From an uncultured Euryhalocaulis sp. (GTDB lineage Bacteria; Pseudomonadota; Alphaproteobacteria; Caulobacterales; Maricaulaceae): a stretch of DNA of 64,000 bases. The notes below the pieces were generated by a model. It had not been told where the DNA came from and ran no database searches. It worked only from the letters and a program-made list of their open reading frames with translations. The stretch lies in NCBI GenBank assembly GCA_913055605.1, contig CAJXKJ010000006.1, positions 1 through 64,000 of the forward strand, in the 5' to 3' direction. Shown piece after piece: positions 61,369 to 64,000 of the stretch. The translations under genes and the position numbers were made by a program. Position 1 is the first letter of the stretch. Every line of letters starts with the position of its first letter.

Positions 61369-62721
61369 TCACCCTCTACGCAGAGACAAACGGATTTTGG
61401 CAGCAACCGCGCCGACGGAGGTGCGGCTGGAGGCATAGATCGGCGGCCGCATCAGCGCGGACATCACGCAGACCGCGGCGGCGATGCCGGACAGCAGGAG
61501 GAAGACGATGATGAAGCTGCCGGTCAGGTCGCGCAGGATGCCGCCGATCGCCGGCCCCAGGGCCGACGCGGCGCCGACCAGGCACATCGTGGAGAACAGC
61601 TCCAGATTATAGCGCTGGCCGAAATAGTTGAGCATGAGCACGGTGCAGGCGAGCTGGACCGTGCCGAAGCCGATGCCGGTGCCGAGCGCATAGAAGAGCA
61701 GCCAGGGCTGGCTCTGCGACACCGCCAGCACGAAGCAGCCGATGGACGTCGCGGCGAGCGCGCCGGCCAGAAGGAAGCGCGGCTCCACATGGTCCCCCAG
61801 CACGCCGGACAGCGCGCGGAAGATCACGGCGATGAACGCCTCCAGGCTCAGCATCGCGCCGGCCATGGTGGTGGACACGCCGCGCTCGACCAGATGGCCG
61901 ACCGACAGGCTGGTGATCGTCACCAGACAGATGATGTTCGAGAAATAGGCCGCCAGCAGGACGTAGAACTGGATGGTCGACATCGCCTCCTGCGGCGTCC
62001 AGTTCCGCCGCGTGCGGAAGACCTTCAGGCTGGCGTCCTCATAGGCGGCGACCTCGGTGTCCGGCTCCGGCGGATGGGGCTGCTCCAGCTCCTCCTTCGC
62101 GGGCCGGGCGAAGCGATTGTCCATGCCGATCACCGCCGCGCACAGGATGCCGTAGGTCAGCAGCAGGATGGCCTGGTACATCCAGTATTCGCGCCAGGAC
62201 TGTTCCGGCAGAGCGAGCACGGCCAGCACCATCCACGGGCCGAGCACGTTCCCGAATCCGCCGATCGTGCTGTAGACGCCGAGCGCGGTGGATCGCCGCT
62301 TGAACAGGCGCGCGATGATGAAGGTCGCGGGAATCGCGCCCATCATCTGGAACGAGACGCCGCAGATCGCCGCGCCGACGAAATATTCCAGCAGGCTGTT
62401 GACGTTGTGCAGCAGGAACAGCCCCACCGCCATGAAGATCGCGCCGAGCAGAAGCGTCGCGCGAACCCCGAAGCGGCGGATCAGTTTGGGAGGCAGCAGC
62501 GCCGAGCCGCCGCAGGCCGCGCCCAGAATGGTGAAGCCGATGCCGGCCTGCGACCAGTTCCAGCCCAGATCCTCGACCATGTGGGGAAGGACGACGCCGA
62601 GCGAAGAGAAGGTCGCCGCGCCGATCAGCAATTCGAGGACGCTGACCGATATCAGCTGGTTGCCGGCCTTCCACGGGATCACGATCTCCCGCCCCGACCG
62701 CCACGGTAGCGCCTCCAGCAT
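61369..62721 (-). CDS. MFS transporter
   Basis: 450 residues with twelve predicted membrane segments in two six-helix halves and a charged central loop (about 205-240: EELEQPHPPEPDTEVAAYED). Motif A-like sequences (KLIRRFGVRATLL, LGDHVEPRFLL) are present. It likely imports the substrate of the following monooxygenase. The stop overlaps the GTG upstream of the RutA-like start. A GGGGAG sequence precedes the ATG at 62721. A 12-bp palindrome lies 80 bp upstream. Confidence 0.88.
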   Translation of the reverse strand: MLEALPWRSGREIVIPWKAGNQLISVSVLELLIGAATFSSLGVVLPHMVEDLGWNWSQAGIGFTILGAACGGSALLPPKLIRRFGVRATLLLGAIFMAVGLFLLHNVNSLLEYFVGAAICGVSFQMMGAIPATFIIARLFKRRSTALGVYSTIGGFGNVLGPWMVLAVLALPEQSWREYWMYQAILLLTYGILCAAVIGMDNRFARPAKEELEQPHPPEPDTEVAAYEDASLKVFRTRRNWTPQEAMSTIQFYVLLAAYFSNIICLVTITSLSVGHLVERGVSTTMAGAMLSLEAFIAVIFRALSGVLGDHVEPRFLLAGALAATSIGCFVLAVSQSQPWLLFYALGTGIGFGTVQLACTVLMLNYFGQRYNLELFSTMCLVGAASALGPAIGGILRDLTGSFIIVFLLLSGIAAAVCVMSALMRPPIYASSRTSVGAVAAKIRLSLRRG

Positions 62722-62800
62722 TCCCGTCTCTCCCCGCTTCAGCGTCGGGCGACCGTTCGCAGGCGCAATAACCGCCTTTCGAACCGTCGCCAGACCGTCA

Positions 62801-62812
62801 CTGACATGTCAG
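62801..62812. promoter_or_regulatory. Perfect 12-bp palindrome CTGACATGTCAG, candidate operator
   Basis: It lies 80 bp upstream of the MFS-RutA-like-M20 operon, with a nearby partial copy (ATGTCGAC, 62818-62825). The dyad fits a GntR or TetR type repressor, but no regulator gene is in the window. Confidence 0.4.
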
Positions 62813-62872
62813 CTAAAATGTCGACGGAATGCAAGGCAGGAAAAGGATTTTTAATGTGAAACTCGCAGCGCC

Positions 62873-62890
62873 CAGCGCATGGATGCGCTG
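62873..62890 (-). terminator. Hairpin between the RutE-like and MFS genes
   Basis: A perfect 8-bp stem CAGCGCAT/ATGCGCTG with a 2-base loop (GG) lies about 45 bp downstream of the RutE-like stop. The loop is too tight as drawn, so the stem probably opens by a pair or more. No U-tract follows; a weak candidate. Confidence 0.3.
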
Positions 62891-62933
62891 CAACATTGCA
62901 TAGCTGCGCCGCACAATGGGCGCAGCGCCCGCC

Positions 62934-63527
62934 TCAGGCGAAGCTGGCGGCGTCCTCAAAGGACAGGCGGGGAAGGCGCGGGCCGAGCGAGGACGAATCG
63001 CCCCTGCCGATATTGATCAGGAAGTTCGACTTCACCCGCGTGCCGGCGAAGAACTCGGCGTCCACGCCGTCATTGTTGAAGCCGCTCATCGGTCCGCAAT
63101 CATAGCCGAGCGCGCGCGCGGCCATGATGAGGTACGCGCCCTGAAGGCTGGAATTGCGCAGCGCCGTGTCGTGCTGGACCACCGGGTCGGCGTACCAGGA
63201 CGCCGCGCCCGGATTGTGCGGAAACAGCTCCGCCAGACGGTCGGCGAAATCCAGGTCATAGGCGACGATCACGCAAACCGGCGCGGCCATCGTCTTGTCG
63301 TGATTGCCGCGCGACAGGTGCGGCGACAGGCGCTTCTTCCCCTCCCCCGAATGGACGAAGACAAAGCGCGCCGGCGAACAATTGCCGGAGGTCGGGCCGA
63401 GTTTGGCGAGGGCGTACAGCTCCCGCATCTCGGCCACCGAAAGGGTCTCCGGCCGCCAGACATTATAGGTCCGCGCCTCGCGGAAGAGCTGGTCGATCGC
63501 CGCGTCGTTCAAAGCCGTGTCTGTCAT
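62934..63527 (-). CDS. RutE-like malonic semialdehyde reductase (nitroreductase fold)
   Basis: 197 residues. The nitroreductase fold has [44 protein letters not shown] (flavin phosphate loop), [14 protein letters not shown] and [27 protein letters not shown], which match RutE/HadB-type malonic semialdehyde reductases. RutE removes toxic malonic semialdehyde in uracil degradation by reducing it to 3-hydroxypropionate. It is 4 bp after the partial MFS gene on the same strand and 212 bp from the RutA-like operon. Confidence 0.86.
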   Translation of the reverse strand: MTDTALNDAAIDQLFREARTYNVWRPETLSVAEMRELYALAKLGPTSGNCSPARFVFVHSGEGKKRLSPHLSRGNHDKTMAAPVCVIVAYDLDFADRLAELFPHNPGAASWYADPVVQHDTALRNSSLQGAYLIMAARALGYDCGPMSGFNNDGVDAEFFAGTRVKSNFLINIGRGDSSSLGPRLPRLSFEDAASFA

Positions 63528-63531
63528 GGGT

Positions 63532-64000
63532 CTATTCCGCCGGTAGGTTTGCGTGGGTGACGTCGCCGGCTTTGCGGCGGCGTCCGTCGATCAGCACCAG
63601 GCCGATGAACACGGCGCACAGCACCGCGCAGATGACGAGCGGCCAGCGATAGCCGAGCGTGTCCAGAACGACGCCGACGCCGAGCGCGCCCAGCGCCGGG
63701 AAGCCGCGCATCAGCGCGCCCCAGACGCTCAGCACCCGGCCGCTGGTCGCGTCCTCGGCGTCCATGATGACGACGAGCTGGGACGCCGCCGCGCTCATGC
63801 ACATGAAGAAGCCGAGCACCGCCGCCGCGGCGAGCGCGGCGTGAAGCGTGGGCGACAACGCGAAGGCCAGCAGCGCGCCGCAGGCCGCCAGGGACGACCC
63901 CATGAACATGCGCGCCGGACGCGACGGGGCGTTGAGCGTGACCACGATGGCGCCGCCGATCGCGCCCAGGCCCACCGCCATGATCAGATAGGAATAATCC
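63532..64000 (-). CDS. MFS transporter, C-terminal part (cut by window edge)
   Basis: About 156 residues of the C-terminal half are seen, and the start lies outside the window. Four to five membrane segments ([67 protein letters not shown]) and [37 protein letters not shown] are like MFS_3 exporters of the enterobactin-exporter type. The gene ends in a charged tail ([12 protein letters not shown]). It is probably cotranscribed with the RutE-like gene. Confidence 0.85.
   Translation of the reverse strand, partial: DYSYLIMAVGLGAIGGAIVVTLNAPSRPARMFMGSSLAACGALLAFALSPTLHAALAAAAVLGFFMCMSAAASQLVVIMDAEDATSGRVLSVWGALMRGFPALGALGVGVVLDTLGYRWPLVICAVLCAVFIGLVLIDGRRRKAGDVTHANLPAE

Overview
The window reads as chromosomal DNA of a high-GC alphaproteobacterium. 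The evidence is a MipZ division-site ATPase, a perfect CtrA-type box (TTAA-N7-TTAA), two phasins, a FixL/FixJ/FixK oxygen-sensing cascade, a DUF1489 protein and a SPOR-tailed D,D-carboxypeptidase. I cannot name the genus. No phage, transposase, integrase or CRISPR array was found. One tRNA (Ser-GCT) is present.

Layout. 1-14.4 kb holds housekeeping genes: the end of a secD-yajC unit, an NlpD-like lipoprotein with a degenerate LytM domain, clpS-clpA, a phasin, a D-alanyl-D-alanine carboxypeptidase, a SPOR lipoprotein coupled to mipZ, panC, a JmjC/cupin-like protein, a cNMP-binding patatin phospholipase and a small SEL1 protein. 14.9-25.4 kb is an exopolysaccharide locus: OPX lipoprotein, Wzz/GumC co-polymerase, an O-antigen ligase/polymerase fused in frame to a kinase-dead-looking BY-kinase-like ATPase, deacetylase, GT2 glycosyltransferase, Wzx flippase, CelD/BcsL acyltransferase and an initiating sugar-phosphate transferase.

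25.7-50.8 kb is the most interesting part, a low-oxygen island. At 42.7-46.1 kb lie a FixK-type regulator (no FNR cysteine cluster, E-x-x-S-R recognition helix), a heme-PAS FixL (His205 and Arg225, the 20-residue spacing of known FixL), FixJ, and a receiver-like protein lacking its phospho-Asp but carrying a CxxC tail, resembling the FixT feedback inhibitor. Eight FNR/FixK-type boxes (TTGAN-N4-NTCAA variants) lie about 50-75 bp upstream of genes across 23 kb: a c-type cytochrome and an APH-AAA kinase fusion, a second phasin, a host-attachment family protein and a MacB/HlyD-like ABC exporter, an SQR-like flavoprotein, a divergent seven-gene operon (SnoaL-like, DUF302, nitroreductase, RND pump, DUF2892, PNPOx) and trxC, a HemG-like flavodoxin, the FixT-like gene with a P-type ATPase, and pta-ackA. 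Together they look like a locally clustered FixK regulon for redox balance, fermentation, efflux and storage.

50.8-58.7 kb encodes two hybrid histidine kinases in tandem. The larger (1937 aa) carries nine 92-residue HAMP-type repeats, visible as 276-bp tandem DNA repeats. 58.9-64 kb is a catabolic-looking operon with a RutA-like flavin monooxygenase, an M20 hydrolase, an MFS transporter, a RutE-like reductase and a truncated second MFS gene, but without RutB/C/D, so its substrate may not be uracil.
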